From Bradyrhizobium japonicum USDA 6 (GTDB lineage: Bacteria > Pseudomonadota > Alphaproteobacteria > Rhizobiales > Xanthobacteraceae), in the NCBI RefSeq assembly GCF_000284375.1, contig NC_017249.1, positions 8,115,001 to 8,179,000 on the forward strand: 64,000 nucleotides of DNA, in the 5' to 3' direction. Below the pieces are notes generated by a model. The model did not search any database. It was not told where the DNA came from and saw only the letters and a program-made list of their open reading frames with translations. Each line of letters opens with the position of its first letter. Position 1 is the first letter of the stretch. The translations under genes and the position numbers were made by a program. Positions 9,360 through 19,099 of the stretch are shown in pieces.

Positions 9360-10745
9360 GGCCGGCACCGGATCGCATTCGCACCGGATCCCCTCTTCCT
9401 GGTGTCTCACGAATTTTTAGATGACTGCCGTTACCCGCCCTGTTCCGGAGTGATCGCTTGCGGGACATAGTCAGTGAGTTCCGTCATCATCCATGCGATG
9501 CCGGAGGCATGGTCGGCTTCCGCGGTCAGCACCGCTCGGCACGTCGCCTGCCCAACGGCCATAGCGGACCATCGTGGTCATTGAACGCGCCCGCTCGCGC
9601 CCCTCCATGGACGCCTAATCGGAAATTTCAACGACTTAAAGACGGACAAGACGACCGAACTGGCTGGAAGTGGAGAGCTCTTGACACTCGATTCAGGACA
9701 TCTACGTGAGCAGCCCCGAAACAGGAGGCTCTAGCCAAAGACGCGGCGATACGTCCCCTATCTGGTGCTGCTCTGCGCGCATCCCTGGCGGACGCACCGC
9801 GATCAGCCAAAAAGCCGAGCCTATCGGCAAGGCCGCACCTAATTGTCCAGTTCGCCCGCCGGGTTCGCAACACCATGCGTCTCGAGATCTTCGCCAGGTC
9901 CGTCCCAAAACCTGTCGCCGTTAACGTGCGCGGCGGCAGCTTTCAGCGGTCCCATCGAGGCGAAAACGCCACGGCAGCATCCGGGTTAACAGGATTATCG
10001 AGGCTTCGCGATTTAGGCGGCCGTGCGTTGCGTATTGAATTGTTTGCCGCAGAGTTGCGCTGGCGTTCATCGATCGAGACCGCTCGACACTCAAGCCTCC
10101 GCTCCAGATCCGCCAATCCTGCCTTACATTCGGCGACAACCGATTGGGCGCGAAGCAGCTTGACCTTGAGCTCGTCCTGTTGCCTGAGTATGTTCTCAAG
10201 ATCCCAATCGTTCTGCATTAGCTCATTGACCATCTGCAAGCCCCGATGCAAGGCCGACACCTAGCTTCAAGAGCGCAGGCTCTGCATGTCGCAGATGCCC
10301 CACCCCGAACCATGGGCTAATCCGATGCCAAACGATCGTCCTGAGGACGCCTTTACGCTGGCGTTCTTGCTGAGAACCACCATTCGTTGCGAGCCCCCAA
10401 GACAATCGGCTTCTGCCCGGCAAACCGGAGCGCGATCCCAAGATGGCAGAGTTCGCGAGGCAGGCGCCCGGTTTGGAAAGCGCATCGGGGGACCTCTGCC
10501 ATCGATCAAGCGGGCATATTTCATCTCAATACTTCAACCGGATGCTGAACGAGCATCATAGTCACAGGTGGTTTCGTCCCATCTTCAAGCAACTGGCATG
10601 CCAATGCTGGTTGAGCGTTTTTATGAAGAAACGATGTCGGTTTGCCCGCAGCACGTAGTTGCGGGCGGTGCTGTTGTCGCGCTTGAAACAAATGACGTCC
10701 TGAGCGAGACAGCCAAAGCAGCAACCACGAGCGTCCGCGCGCATT
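9360..10745. other. Gene-poor stretch between tts box and Wadjet operon
   Basis: Apart from one weak minus-strand frame (9943-10260), overlapping short frames here show no motifs. There is no recognisable IS end, RNA gene or promoter pattern. It separates the pectinase locus from the 3-prime end of jetD. Confidence 0.45.
9943..10260 (-). CDS. Hypothetical small coiled-coil protein
   Basis: A 105-residue frame opens with MSALHRGLQMVNELMQNDW and has a heptad-like Leu/Gln/Glu stretch (LENILRQQDELKVKLLRAQ) to about residue 65, then a low-complexity tail. The first 65 residues have protein-like composition; the tail looks like read-through. I do not recognise a family, and no ribosome binding site is obvious. 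It could be a fragment. Confidence 0.3.
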   Translation of the reverse strand: MSALHRGLQMVNELMQNDWDLENILRQQDELKVKLLRAQSVVAECKAGLADLERRLECRAVSIDERQRNSAANNSIRNARPPKSRSLDNPVNPDAAVAFSPRWDR

Positions 10746-10747
10746 TT

Positions 10748-11917
10748 CTAATGAAACTCTGGCAGGACTGGATCGAGTTCTTCCTGCTCGAGCGTCTTGG
10801 CTCCATCTTTCGCCAGGTACGCTGCCAGAGCTGCGATACCGGAGTCCGGTGGACATCGAGCGGGTGCGGATTTTTTGAACGGCACTTGTCCCAAACGCTC
10901 GGCAACTTCGACACTCATGAGGTGGGCACGGATCGGCCGGTCGACGGCGCGCTCGATGGTGTGGAAGATCCAGGTGCCGTCCGGATCGATGTCCGACCAA
11001 TGAAAGATCGGCGTCTGTTCGGATACCAATCCTGCGATCGTCCGCAGCGCCTGCTGGGTGGCAAGCGAGGGGTACCCTCCGACATACATGGTCGTTCCTA
11101 ATCGGCCGGGGTCCGCCTCGGCGATGTGCCGGTTGAAGCTTGCGAAATTTTCGATCGTTAGCACGTAGGCCGGCGGCTCCCGGAAGCGGACGCGATCTGC
11201 TTCCTTGGGAGTGATTCCGAGATACAGCGGAGAGATTCCGGAGAGGTCGGCTCCATCGAGGTCGATCTTGCCCGCGATCAGCAGCGGTGGCGCGAAGCGC
11301 TCAAGGCCGATTGCCCGGAGCGCCTCGCGTGGCCGCGCGCCGGGGGGAAACTCCAGGATGCCGCTCAGGAGCCGCACGACCGCGCCTTCGATCCGTTCGA
11401 GCGTTTTGCTGTGCCCCACCGTTCGTCTCGAGAAGGTCTTGTAGTCGACGCCAAGATGTTTGTTAGCCAGGATGGCCTGGGCGAGAACGAACGCGTCGCG
11501 CAGTGTCTCGACATCGGACGAAGCAACCCCGTGCCACGTTTTCCCCCGCCCCCATACCTCGGCGACTTGGGAAGCGCTGTTCTTCAGAGAGTCGTGCATC
11601 GCCGCCCCGGCGACAAGCCGCACAGCGGCATCCTCCGCGATGCGCGACGCGGGGGTACGGCGGAGATATCGGTATAGGATCTCCGCCGAGGCCAGCCGCA
11701 CATGTGCCACTTGGTCGCGCATGGGGCCCCGCCCCCAACCAAGGGAGACCGCGCCGGCGCTTTCGGCTTCCCTGATCTGTTTCAGGAAGGCGTCCGCCGC
11801 GACTACTGATGGGAAAGCGGGGTAGTCCGGGTGGGCGATCGGGCTTGCGGCCCCCGCCTCGAAGCGGTTGAGCAGGTCGTTCAGCAGGCCGATCGCATCC
11901 GTGAAACGCCGAGCCAT
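10748..11917 (-). CDS. jetD: Wadjet system protein JetD (TOPRIM nuclease)
   Basis: The 389-residue protein has an N-terminal DUF3322-like half and a C-terminal DUF2220/TOPRIM half with the conserved Glu in LTIENFASFN (about residue 255) and the metal-binding block HWSDIDPDGTW (about 310). In Wadjet, JetD is the nuclease that cuts small circular DNA after the JetABC SMC complex extrudes it. It is the last gene of the operon, starting 2 bp after the jetC stop, which implies translational coupling. It appears intact with catalytic residues present. Confidence 0.88.
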   Translation of the reverse strand: MARRFTDAIGLLNDLLNRFEAGAASPIAHPDYPAFPSVVAADAFLKQIREAESAGAVSLGWGRGPMRDQVAHVRLASAEILYRYLRRTPASRIAEDAAVRLVAGAAMHDSLKNSASQVAEVWGRGKTWHGVASSDVETLRDAFVLAQAILANKHLGVDYKTFSRRTVGHSKTLERIEGAVVRLLSGILEFPPGARPREALRAIGLERFAPPLLIAGKIDLDGADLSGISPLYLGITPKEADRVRFREPPAYVLTIENFASFNRHIAEADPGRLGTTMYVGGYPSLATQQALRTIAGLVSEQTPIFHWSDIDPDGTWIFHTIERAVDRPIRAHLMSVEVAERLGQVPFKKSAPARCPPDSGIAALAAYLAKDGAKTLEQEELDPVLPEFH

Positions 11918-11919
11918 GG

Positions 11920-14900
11920 CTACTCGGCGGCCAGACGGGTGGCGAGCTCATCTTCGGACATCAGGTCCGGATCGATGGCCATCAGCTCGCGCTTGGCCTT
12001 CTCTTTCAGTTCCACCACAGTGGCCCTAGACTGCTCGCCGATCCGGTCCACCTCCACGATGGTGTCCATGTGCTCGAGCACGGCGACGCGCTTCTCGAAC
12101 GGCGCCGCGATCACGAACTGCAGGCCGAGGTTTTTGTAAAAGCTCATCATCTGCCGCTGGTTCTTGCCGTCCATCTTGGAGAAGGCCTCATCGAACATGG
12201 CGAGCGCGAAACCGGCGGGCTTGCCGGCACGACGCTCCGCGCTGCCGTAGACGGCGGCCAGCGAAGCGCCGATGGCAACGTAGATAGGCACCTGTTGTTC
12301 AGCGCCAGACCCGGTGCCGCGCCGCTGCTCCCAGCGGGTCGAGCGGCCGGTGGCAACATCCTCCATGTGGATCTCGAAGGTGTAGAAGTTGCGGTAGTCC
12401 TCGAACTGGGCGAAATCCTTGTCGGGGTCCTCGAGCAGCGCCTCGAGTGCGACGATCGTATCCTTGTGCGGGAAGTCATCGGGCACGTCGCCCCGGAACA
12501 GCATATCGAGCGCCTCCGGAGAGGTTTTGGCGATTTCGATAATCTTCAGGATGGGCTGGAATTCCACCATCTGGGTGCGATGGAATGAATATCGCTCGTT
12601 ATGGAAGGGATGTGCGTAGAGGCTACGGTTCAACGATTGCAGCTCCCGCTCCATCTTTCCGATCCGGGCCGTGAGCGCATTGATGAATTCGCCGCGCAGC
12701 AGGGTGGAGGCCTTCTCTGCCGCTTCCCGCGCCTGCCTTTCGTACTGGCGCAGCTCGTTGGATTCGATATCCGAGATCAGCTGCTCCATCCATGGCTTCA
12801 CCTCCCGCAGCGGCTCGCTTTCCGCGCCGACCTGCGAACTCATCCCGAACTGGTCGAAGTAATCGTAAAGAAGCTCGCGGACCCGTCGCTCGATCCGGGC
12901 GCGCTCGTTGTCGGACGCGTTCGCATCCTTCAAGGCCTTCTCGGCGATAGCCCGGTGTTTCTCCGCGAAGCCCTTTTGGGCTGCGGCATCGAGGCGGTCG
13001 CGGTAGACGGCCCTGCCTTTCGCGGTGGAGTAGAGTGGGAAGAACTTGCGGTATATCGACCGGGCGACCCTAAGGTTGAGTTCGGAGCCAGGCACGTTCT
13101 CGCCCTCTCCGAGCCTCCTCTCCGCCGACCTGACCTCGCCGTCATGCTCGCCGAATGCCTTCTGCTGTGTCTTTCTCTCCTCCAGCCTCTTCTCCTTCAG
13201 CTTCTGCTGCGCCCTCTTTTTTTCGCGAAGCCCGCCGTCCCCCGCGCCGTCGAGAGCATCGAGCCTGGCCTGAGCTTCAGCGACCTCAGTCTGCGCGGCC
13301 ACGAAGGCGGCCGCGCACGCCCCCAGGTCATTACGTCCCTCGCAGATGTTCTTCAGAGCGGCAAAAGCCTGCTCCGCGGCATGGGCCTCCTTCCCCTTGT
13401 CGGTCATGATCCGACCCAGCTCCTCGGCCTGATCCTGCAGGGATCGCAGGGCGTTCGCCTGGGCTGCCTTTCCGATCTTATGCTGCGAGGATTCGATCCA
13501 GCGATGGCTCCGGACGAGTCCGTCGTCGTAGAGGCCGTCCTTCATAATCGCCCGGCCGGGCCTGTTGAACTGGTCGAGCGTGTCGGCGAGACGGACATTG
13601 CCGTAGCGGCGCATGATGAAGGCCATCGCGTCCGGATCCTGGCTCCGGAAGATCGAGGGGAAAGTGCCGCGCTCCGGCTTGGCCCTGAACTGCTCGAGCT
13701 TGTTTAGGCTCACGAGCGATGCATGGCGAAACTCGCGGCGACCTTCCTTGAAGATTGACGTGGCGGCGCTGATATCCGCTCTGTCCACGAACACAGCTTC
13801 CCGGTCGCGGCCGAGGAGCGCCTCGGCGGCTCCCACCCACTCGGGTTCGGCGACTTCGATGATGTCGCAGAGTACGCGCGGGACCATTCCCTCCTGCCGC
13901 AGCCTGCGGCAGAGGAGTTCAGTGTCGTCGCCGAGATAGGCACGCGCCCCTCCGGCGGCGTGCTGTCGGATCCGTTCGAGCACCTCGTCGCGCCTGCCGC
14001 GGAGGCCAGAAAGCTCCGCGATGATCGTTTGACGCGCTTCGTCGATCTTCGGCAGCCATTTGGCGCCGCTTGCCGCGAAGGACTTCTCGGCCGCGGTGAC
14101 CTCGTCGGAGACGCCCACGATGTCGGCCCCGGCGGTGGCGGTCAGAAGACGCTCAAGCGCAGGAACGAAGTCCTCGAAACCGTCCGCGCACATCGCGCGT
14201 AGCGGCTCCAGGCGACGGATGTTCTCCATGCGAGCCTTGAAGTCCGCCGAGGCGCGGTGCGCCGCCTGCCCGGCCACATCGGCGGTCTGCTGCAGGGACT
14301 TTCTGCCGGTCTTGGCATCGTGCTCGGCGATCGCGGCCGTGAGGCGTTCGATCTCCTTATCGATGGCCTTGACGTCGTCGTCGATGAATTCGAGTTCTTT
14401 TGCTGCGGCGTCCCGGCGGGCCATCTCGGTACGCCGCTTGGTCTTGAAGTCCAGGTTTGTCGCGCGCGCCGCGAGCCAAGTCGCGCGTTTTGCGACCCAT
14501 TCCTCCCTGAACTTGGTCTCGAGCGCCTCTTCAAGCGCGGCGAGGACGCTCCGAAGCGCCCTCAGGGCTTCGAGCCTGAGGCGCATTTTCCGGATGGTCT
14601 CGCTGATGTTGTGGTATGTCTGGATCGACTCGCGCAGCTCCTTGATGCCGATCGGACTGTCCTCGAGGATGTAGTTCCGCACGAACTGCGTCGCCGTCTG
14701 GTTGTGATCGAGCGTCATCGCGTTGACGATTGATTTCTGCAGGGCGCTGGCGTTCTGTTCGCCAAAGGACGAATGCGGCAGAAGATGGCGCATGTACTCG
14801 CGGACATAGTCGCTCGCCCGGTCGCGATGATTGACGAAGCTGCCTTCGCCGACCGCCGCGACGATCCGGGCGCGCACGTCCTCCCATTGCGCCGGGAATT

Positions 14901-15354
14901 GCGACTTTCCTCGCTGCTCGATGAAGTCCTTGGAGCTCAGAACGGTCCCGACGGCGACGAACAATGCCAGCACGGTCTCCCTGCTGTCGGACTTGCGCGC
15001 CTCGAGCGCCATGCCGATCGTGACCGGTGGCCGGGCGTCTTCCGTGTCTTCGAAACCGAGCGCGATGTAGGTGCGCGCCTCGTCGCGCCGGCGCTGGTCT
15101 TCGCCGAGCGTCCCAAGGCAGTAATCGACGACGCTGCGCTTCGAGCCGCTGCGCGATTTTCCGCTATCGCCGGCGACCGCGTTCAGGCGCAAGAACCGCC
15201 GGCTCGCGCCGGTGAGAACGACCTGTGCCATGTCGAGGATTGTCGATTTGCCGGACCGGTTCTCGCCCAGGACCCCGACGTGTCCTGTCACGTCGATGTC
15301 GGCGACGTCGAACAGGTGCCAGTTCACCATCGTCAGGTGGCGTAGCTCCATCAT
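11920..15354 (-). CDS. jetC: Wadjet system SMC-like ATPase JetC
   Basis: The 1144-residue protein carries a Walker A motif GENRSGKST at about residues 31-39. Long charged coiled-coil arms follow, with a hinge-like region in the middle. An ABC-signature equivalent GSGAEQQ and a Walker B block LAMFDEAFSKMD lie near the C-terminus (about 1065-1090). This is the MukB/SbcC-like motor of the JetABCD complex, which extrudes DNA loops and marks plasmids for cleavage. It overlaps jetB by 4 bp (ATGA). It appears intact, and length is normal for the family. Confidence 0.9.
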   Translation of the reverse strand: MMELRHLTMVNWHLFDVADIDVTGHVGVLGENRSGKSTILDMAQVVLTGASRRFLRLNAVAGDSGKSRSGSKRSVVDYCLGTLGEDQRRRDEARTYIALGFEDTEDARPPVTIGMALEARKSDSRETVLALFVAVGTVLSSKDFIEQRGKSQFPAQWEDVRARIVAAVGEGSFVNHRDRASDYVREYMRHLLPHSSFGEQNASALQKSIVNAMTLDHNQTATQFVRNYILEDSPIGIKELRESIQTYHNISETIRKMRLRLEALRALRSVLAALEEALETKFREEWVAKRATWLAARATNLDFKTKRRTEMARRDAAAKELEFIDDDVKAIDKEIERLTAAIAEHDAKTGRKSLQQTADVAGQAAHRASADFKARMENIRRLEPLRAMCADGFEDFVPALERLLTATAGADIVGVSDEVTAAEKSFAASGAKWLPKIDEARQTIIAELSGLRGRRDEVLERIRQHAAGGARAYLGDDTELLCRRLRQEGMVPRVLCDIIEVAEPEWVGAAEALLGRDREAVFVDRADISAATSIFKEGRREFRHASLVSLNKLEQFRAKPERGTFPSIFRSQDPDAMAFIMRRYGNVRLADTLDQFNRPGRAIMKDGLYDDGLVRSHRWIESSQHKIGKAAQANALRSLQDQAEELGRIMTDKGKEAHAAEQAFAALKNICEGRNDLGACAAAFVAAQTEVAEAQARLDALDGAGDGGLREKKRAQQKLKEKRLEERKTQQKAFGEHDGEVRSAERRLGEGENVPGSELNLRVARSIYRKFFPLYSTAKGRAVYRDRLDAAAQKGFAEKHRAIAEKALKDANASDNERARIERRVRELLYDYFDQFGMSSQVGAESEPLREVKPWMEQLISDIESNELRQYERQAREAAEKASTLLRGEFINALTARIGKMERELQSLNRSLYAHPFHNERYSFHRTQMVEFQPILKIIEIAKTSPEALDMLFRGDVPDDFPHKDTIVALEALLEDPDKDFAQFEDYRNFYTFEIHMEDVATGRSTRWEQRRGTGSGAEQQVPIYVAIGASLAAVYGSAERRAGKPAGFALAMFDEAFSKMDGKNQRQMMSFYKNLGLQFVIAAPFEKRVAVLEHMDTIVEVDRIGEQSRATVVELKEKAKRELMAIDPDLMSEDELATRLAAE

Positions 15355-15989
15355 GCCTCGCCTCCTGTGGGCTGCGGAAACCGCGCCTCCTCGCTACGGA
15401 CGTAGCGCTCGAGCCGTTGGAGGGCATCGCCGCCACTGATCAGCTTAATCATCGGACGGATCCTGATCTCGCAGTCCTGCTGCTCGTCGTCAAAATCACC
15501 GATCTCGACCAAACTGCGTTGGGCGACCTCGCGCAGGATGTCCCGGAACCGGGCGGCCGAGATCGCGCCACCGCCGCCGTGTTGCGCCATCTCGCGGTAG
15601 CGATCGAACAGGTCGTTCAAAGTGGCCACTACGACGGCCCGGTCCTCGACTGCTCCGACGTTCACCTCCTGCTGCCAGTATGCCGCCAGCACCAGCATGA
15701 CGATGGTTTCGTCGAGCTTCATCCGGGGCAGCGGCACGTCCTCGTCCATGGCGACGATGCCGGCCCACTGCGCCTCCGGATCGCGGTGGACGCGGTATCC
15801 GCAACTATCGAAGAAGCCGTCGACCACGTCGCGGAAGCGGCCGTCCATGATCGTGTTGTAGACTGTCCCGGTCCGGGGGTCTCCCGCGAACACGAACTGC
15901 CGCCGTAGCAGGAAGTGCTGCGCTTTGCGGAGGTCGGCTGCCTTTTCCGCGCCGAAGGAGCGCTCGACGTTTTCGAACTCACTGAGCAT
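15351..15989 (-). CDS. jetB: Wadjet system protein JetB (MukE-like, DUF4194)
   Basis: The 212-residue protein has the size and winged-helix character of DUF4194, with YNTIMDGRFRDVVDGFFDS and the LDETIVMLVLAAYW block in the middle. JetB corresponds to the kleisin-associated (MukE/Kite) subunit that bridges JetA and the JetC heads. It overlaps jetA by 11 bp and jetC by 4 bp, so all four genes are one tight transcription unit. Assignment rests on both the sequence and the conserved gene order. Confidence 0.85.
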   Translation of the reverse strand: MLSEFENVERSFGAEKAADLRKAQHFLLRRQFVFAGDPRTGTVYNTIMDGRFRDVVDGFFDSCGYRVHRDPEAQWAGIVAMDEDVPLPRMKLDETIVMLVLAAYWQQEVNVGAVEDRAVVVATLNDLFDRYREMAQHGGGGAISAARFRDILREVAQRSLVEIGDFDDEQQDCEIRIRPMIKLISGGDALQRLERYVRSEEARFPQPTGGEA

Positions 15990-17535
15990 GAGCCGCCCTC
16001 GCCTTCCGGAGTGCGCCCGATCGCTTGACCAGGAAGTTGGCGCAACGGAGCCATTCGCTGTCGTGTGGGGGCGTGTCGGGGCACGGTTCGAGTTCGAACC
16101 CGGCCGCGACCTGCGCCGGAACCTCGCCTGTCAGCGCATATCGGCGGGCGCAATCGAAGGCGAGAAAGTCGTCCACGGTATCGATTTCCATGAAGCGGGC
16201 TTCCCTGGTCGCGAATGGCGGCACCTGGCCCTCGAGGAATCGTCTGACATCCTCGGGGCGGGGCGCGATGCGAGCGATGTACTCGAGGCGGAGCTTCTTG
16301 CGCAGTTCATACAACGGATCCGACGGCGGCTCGGCGAGCTCCCTTGCTTCGACGGGACGGCGCGGCTGCCTGGCCGGCGCCTGATGGTGCTCCGACCAGG
16401 GCGACCGCAGCGGCTCGATGCTCCATTCGATTGTCGCCTTGTGGTGCCTGCCGTCGCGCAGTAAGGCATCCAGGCGCCGCACCAGGTCGCCGGCCCGGCC
16501 GACGAGTCCCTGCCCGCCCCGCTCGGCGTACTTAATGGTGTTGCGGACCCGGGCTTCGAGCTGCCTGCGGAAGGCCTCGATCCTGTCGAACATCTCCCCG
16601 ATCTGATCGAAGATGCTTTCGATAGCCAGCAGGTCGTCGGCCGCGGCCATTCGACCGTCCTCGATGTCGGCTGCCATGCTGGAAGCTATGTACTCCTCGG
16701 CGAGGACCTGCATGGTTTCCGGGCTGTAGGAGATCCTCCGCGCGAGATCGACGATGGCGTCGCGGAAGCGGTATGGATGGTTGACGGTGAGGATGGACTC
16801 GAAATCCTTCAGCAGGAGCTGTTCGATGAACTCCTCGAAAAAGGCTTCGAGCCGGGTAGCGACTGTTTTCGACTCCATGACGGTCCGTCGGACGCGCTTC
16901 AGGTCGGCCAGAATGGCCCGCAGACTCTTAGTGAACTGGTCGGCCTGATTGCGCGCCTCGCGGACGGCGAGCGCGGCTTCGCGCTGCTTGCGGTCGGTGA
17001 TCTCAGGCCTCAGTTTTTCGACGGCCTCCAGGTTGAGGCGGATTTGCACGATCAAGCCGCCGAATCGCTGCGAGAGATCCTTGTTGAGGCTCGCGAGCCG
17101 TTGCAGCACGAGCAGCGGTCCCATAGCCATGTCCACAGTGACGCGAAGCCCGTATTCCTCCTCTTCAAGCCATCCCCAGACGAGCAGCCGGGCGTATAGT
17201 TGTCGGGCAAGACCGAGCGCCTTGTCGCCCTTCTCGGAAGCGAGCGCGACGTCGGCCTTCCGGATCCGGCGGCGTCTCGCGGAGATCATTTCCGGCAGGC
17301 TGCCGAAATCATCGCCCTCGTTCCAGAGGACGGGGTTGGCGCGCATGACGTCGTAGATGGCGTGGACCACCTGCTGCGGCGTCGGGAACGACGGCGCGCC
17401 TGAAAAGAAGCGTTCGTGCAGATCCAGCAGACACGCTGCGTACAGGTGCTTGTGATCGCGCGAAAAAGCTAAAAAGGCGTCGTCATGCAAATGGCGGAAC
17501 AAGGTCAATGACGCGGCTCCTGGGCCCGACCTCAT
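15979..17535 (-). CDS. jetA: Wadjet system protein JetA (MukF-like kleisin)
   Basis: The 518-residue first gene of the operon begins with a winged-helix-like segment (LTLFRHLHDDAFLAFSRDHK, about residue 10). A long helical middle follows (RFGGLIVQIRLNLEAVEKL, and a region full of Glu/Lys/Arg), then a C-terminal part ending before jetB. This matches the kleisin role of JetA, closing the SMC ring. It looks more like the type II (DUF5716) than the type I (DUF3375) JetA, but the subtype is a judgement from memory. IS630 copy 1 lies about 150 bp upstream, so the native promoter may have been altered. Confidence 0.82.
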   Translation of the reverse strand: MRSGPGAASLTLFRHLHDDAFLAFSRDHKHLYAACLLDLHERFFSGAPSFPTPQQVVHAIYDVMRANPVLWNEGDDFGSLPEMISARRRRIRKADVALASEKGDKALGLARQLYARLLVWGWLEEEEYGLRVTVDMAMGPLLVLQRLASLNKDLSQRFGGLIVQIRLNLEAVEKLRPEITDRKQREAALAVREARNQADQFTKSLRAILADLKRVRRTVMESKTVATRLEAFFEEFIEQLLLKDFESILTVNHPYRFRDAIVDLARRISYSPETMQVLAEEYIASSMAADIEDGRMAAADDLLAIESIFDQIGEMFDRIEAFRRQLEARVRNTIKYAERGGQGLVGRAGDLVRRLDALLRDGRHHKATIEWSIEPLRSPWSEHHQAPARQPRRPVEARELAEPPSDPLYELRKKLRLEYIARIAPRPEDVRRFLEGQVPPFATREARFMEIDTVDDFLAFDCARRYALTGEVPAQVAAGFELEPCPDTPPHDSEWLRCANFLVKRSGALRKARAAHAQ

Positions 17536-17686
17536 CCTGAGTTGGCGGCACTAAATGCACGGCCTGCCGGGCAAAATGTTAGTGAGAGTGGGTCTTGAAA
17601 ACACAACCGGAAGATCAGTTCTTAGTATGTTCTAATATAGCTTTCCAGCTCAATCGCTGTCGAGACTCCAAAGGTCCGATCGGAGC

Positions 17687-18808
17687 TAGTACCCACTTTT
17701 CTTGGAACGTGAGTCGTGATTCAAGGTCGGGATGATACCCGAAGCAAGAGAAGTCCACCTTTCGAGGAAAGATCGCAAGGTGCTTGAGGCGTGCTGTCGC
17801 TCACCGGTGACGTTGCAGCGCGATTTGAAGCGGGCGCGGATAGTTCTGTTGGCGGCGGATGGGCGCAGCACCCGGTCGATCGCCAAGGAAGTTGGGGTCC
17901 AGCCGCGGATTGTCAGCCTTTGGCGGCATCGCTATGCCGACCATGGCCTTGAAGGGCTGCAAGACAAGCCGCGGCCTGGCAAGCAGCGGATCTATACGAA
18001 GACGACCGACAAGCGGATTCTGAAGCTGCTGGATAAGCCGCCACCGCAAGGGTTTGCGCGCTGGACCGGCCCCCTGCTGGCCGAGGCGCTGGGCGATGTC
18101 GATGTCCAATATGTCTGGCGGTTCCTGCGCAGCCACAAGATTGACCTGGTGGCTCGCAAGTCCTGGTGCGAGAGCAACGACCCGAACTTTACGGCCAAAG
18201 CCGCCGATGTTGTCGGCCTCTATGTCGCGCCGCCGGCGAAGGCCATTGTGCTGTGCGTGGACGAGAAGCCCTCGATCCAGGCTTTGGAGCGAGCGCAGGG
18301 TTATCTGAAGTTGCCCAATGGCCGCGCCTTAACCGGCCAAAGCCACGATTACAAGCGGCATGGCACCACAACATTGTTTGCGGCGCTCGAAGTCGCCACC
18401 GGAAAGATCATCGCGACCCATTCAAAACGCCGGCGCCGCGTCGAGTTTCTCGATTTCATGAACAGCGTCACCGCGACTTTTCCGAACCGCAAGCTTCACG
18501 TCATCCTCGACAACCTCAACACCCATAAAAAGAACGAGGACTGGCTCAAGGCCCACCCCAACGTGCAATTTCATTTCACGCCGATAAGTGCGCCATGGCT
18601 CAATCAGGTCGAAGTATGGTTTTCCATCTTGCAGGGGCAGTCGCTCAGCGGCACCTCCTTCACGAGCCTCAAGCAGCTTCAGGAACACATCGATGCCTAC
18701 GTCAACGCATACAACGACAGAGCCGAGCCCTTCGTCTGGACCAAGAAAAAGGTCCGTCAACGCCGTTTCAAAGGCCGCCGTATCACTCAGCTCTGATTCC
18801 GGGTACTA
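17687..18808 (+). mobile_element. IS630-family insertion sequence, copy 1
   Basis: The element runs from GTACCC (17689) to GGGTAC (18806), 1118 bp, and is flanked by TA on both sides, the TA duplication expected of IS630/Tc1-mariner elements. It carries one full-length transposase gene. A nearly identical copy lies inverted at 45004-46121. It sits between jetA and hipBA. Confidence 0.9.
17732..18796 (+). CDS. IS630-family transposase
   Basis: The 354-residue protein begins with helix-turn-helix domains (RSTRSIAKEVGVQPRIVSL, about residues 45-63) and ends with a DDE domain: VLCVDEKPSIQAL (first Asp, about 175), HVILDNLNTHK (second Asp, about 260) and WLNQVEVWFSILQ (Glu, about 295). It is uninterrupted and probably active. 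It differs from the copy at 45 kb at only a few residues (for example GKQRIYT against GKQPIYT, and ISAPWLN against TSASWLN). Confidence 0.93.
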   Translation: MIPEAREVHLSRKDRKVLEACCRSPVTLQRDLKRARIVLLAADGRSTRSIAKEVGVQPRIVSLWRHRYADHGLEGLQDKPRPGKQRIYTKTTDKRILKLLDKPPPQGFARWTGPLLAEALGDVDVQYVWRFLRSHKIDLVARKSWCESNDPNFTAKAADVVGLYVAPPAKAIVLCVDEKPSIQALERAQGYLKLPNGRALTGQSHDYKRHGTTTLFAALEVATGKIIATHSKRRRRVEFLDFMNSVTATFPNRKLHVILDNLNTHKKNEDWLKAHPNVQFHFTPISAPWLNQVEVWFSILQGQSLSGTSFTSLKQLQEHIDAYVNAYNDRAEPFVWTKKKVRQRRFKGRRITQL

Positions 18809-19018
18809 GGGTCCGGTCTCAGATCGGGAACAATCCGGCCTCAAGTCATTGAATTTGTTGTTGTTACTGTTGCGGCAAAATGGATACAAGGAGTTGCTTG
18901 GCACGATAGTGATACGAACGTTCGACATGTCGAGGAGGCTCTCTCGCCCACCGGCAGATTCGAGCCCAGCTCTACATCGATCATCAGCTTTAGCTTTTTA
19001 GTAATTTCAATATGCCTA

Positions 19019-19093
19019 GTATACGCGAAAGCGTATGATCTGTAGATATTCGCGGTCGCGTATATTGACAAATTATACGCGTTTGCGTATCAT
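19019..19093 (+). promoter_or_regulatory. hipBA promoter with three palindromic operators
   Basis: Three inverted repeats of the form ATACGC-N4-GCGTAT are centred near 19028, 19055 and 19082, exactly 27 bp apart; the middle one has ATTCGC in the left arm. A near-consensus promoter, TTGACA (19065-19070), 17 bp, TATCAT (19088-19093), overlaps the last two sites. Binding of HipB here would block RNA polymerase, giving the usual autorepression. The predicted start of transcription falls on or next to the hipB ATG (19100), so the message may be leaderless. Confidence 0.8.
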
Positions 19094-19099
19094 GCCTTT

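Noticed and set aside
12601..13707. 368-residue plus-strand ORF opposite jetC
   Set aside because: It lies entirely antisense to the coiled-coil part of JetC, has repetitive Leu/Arg composition and no family motif.
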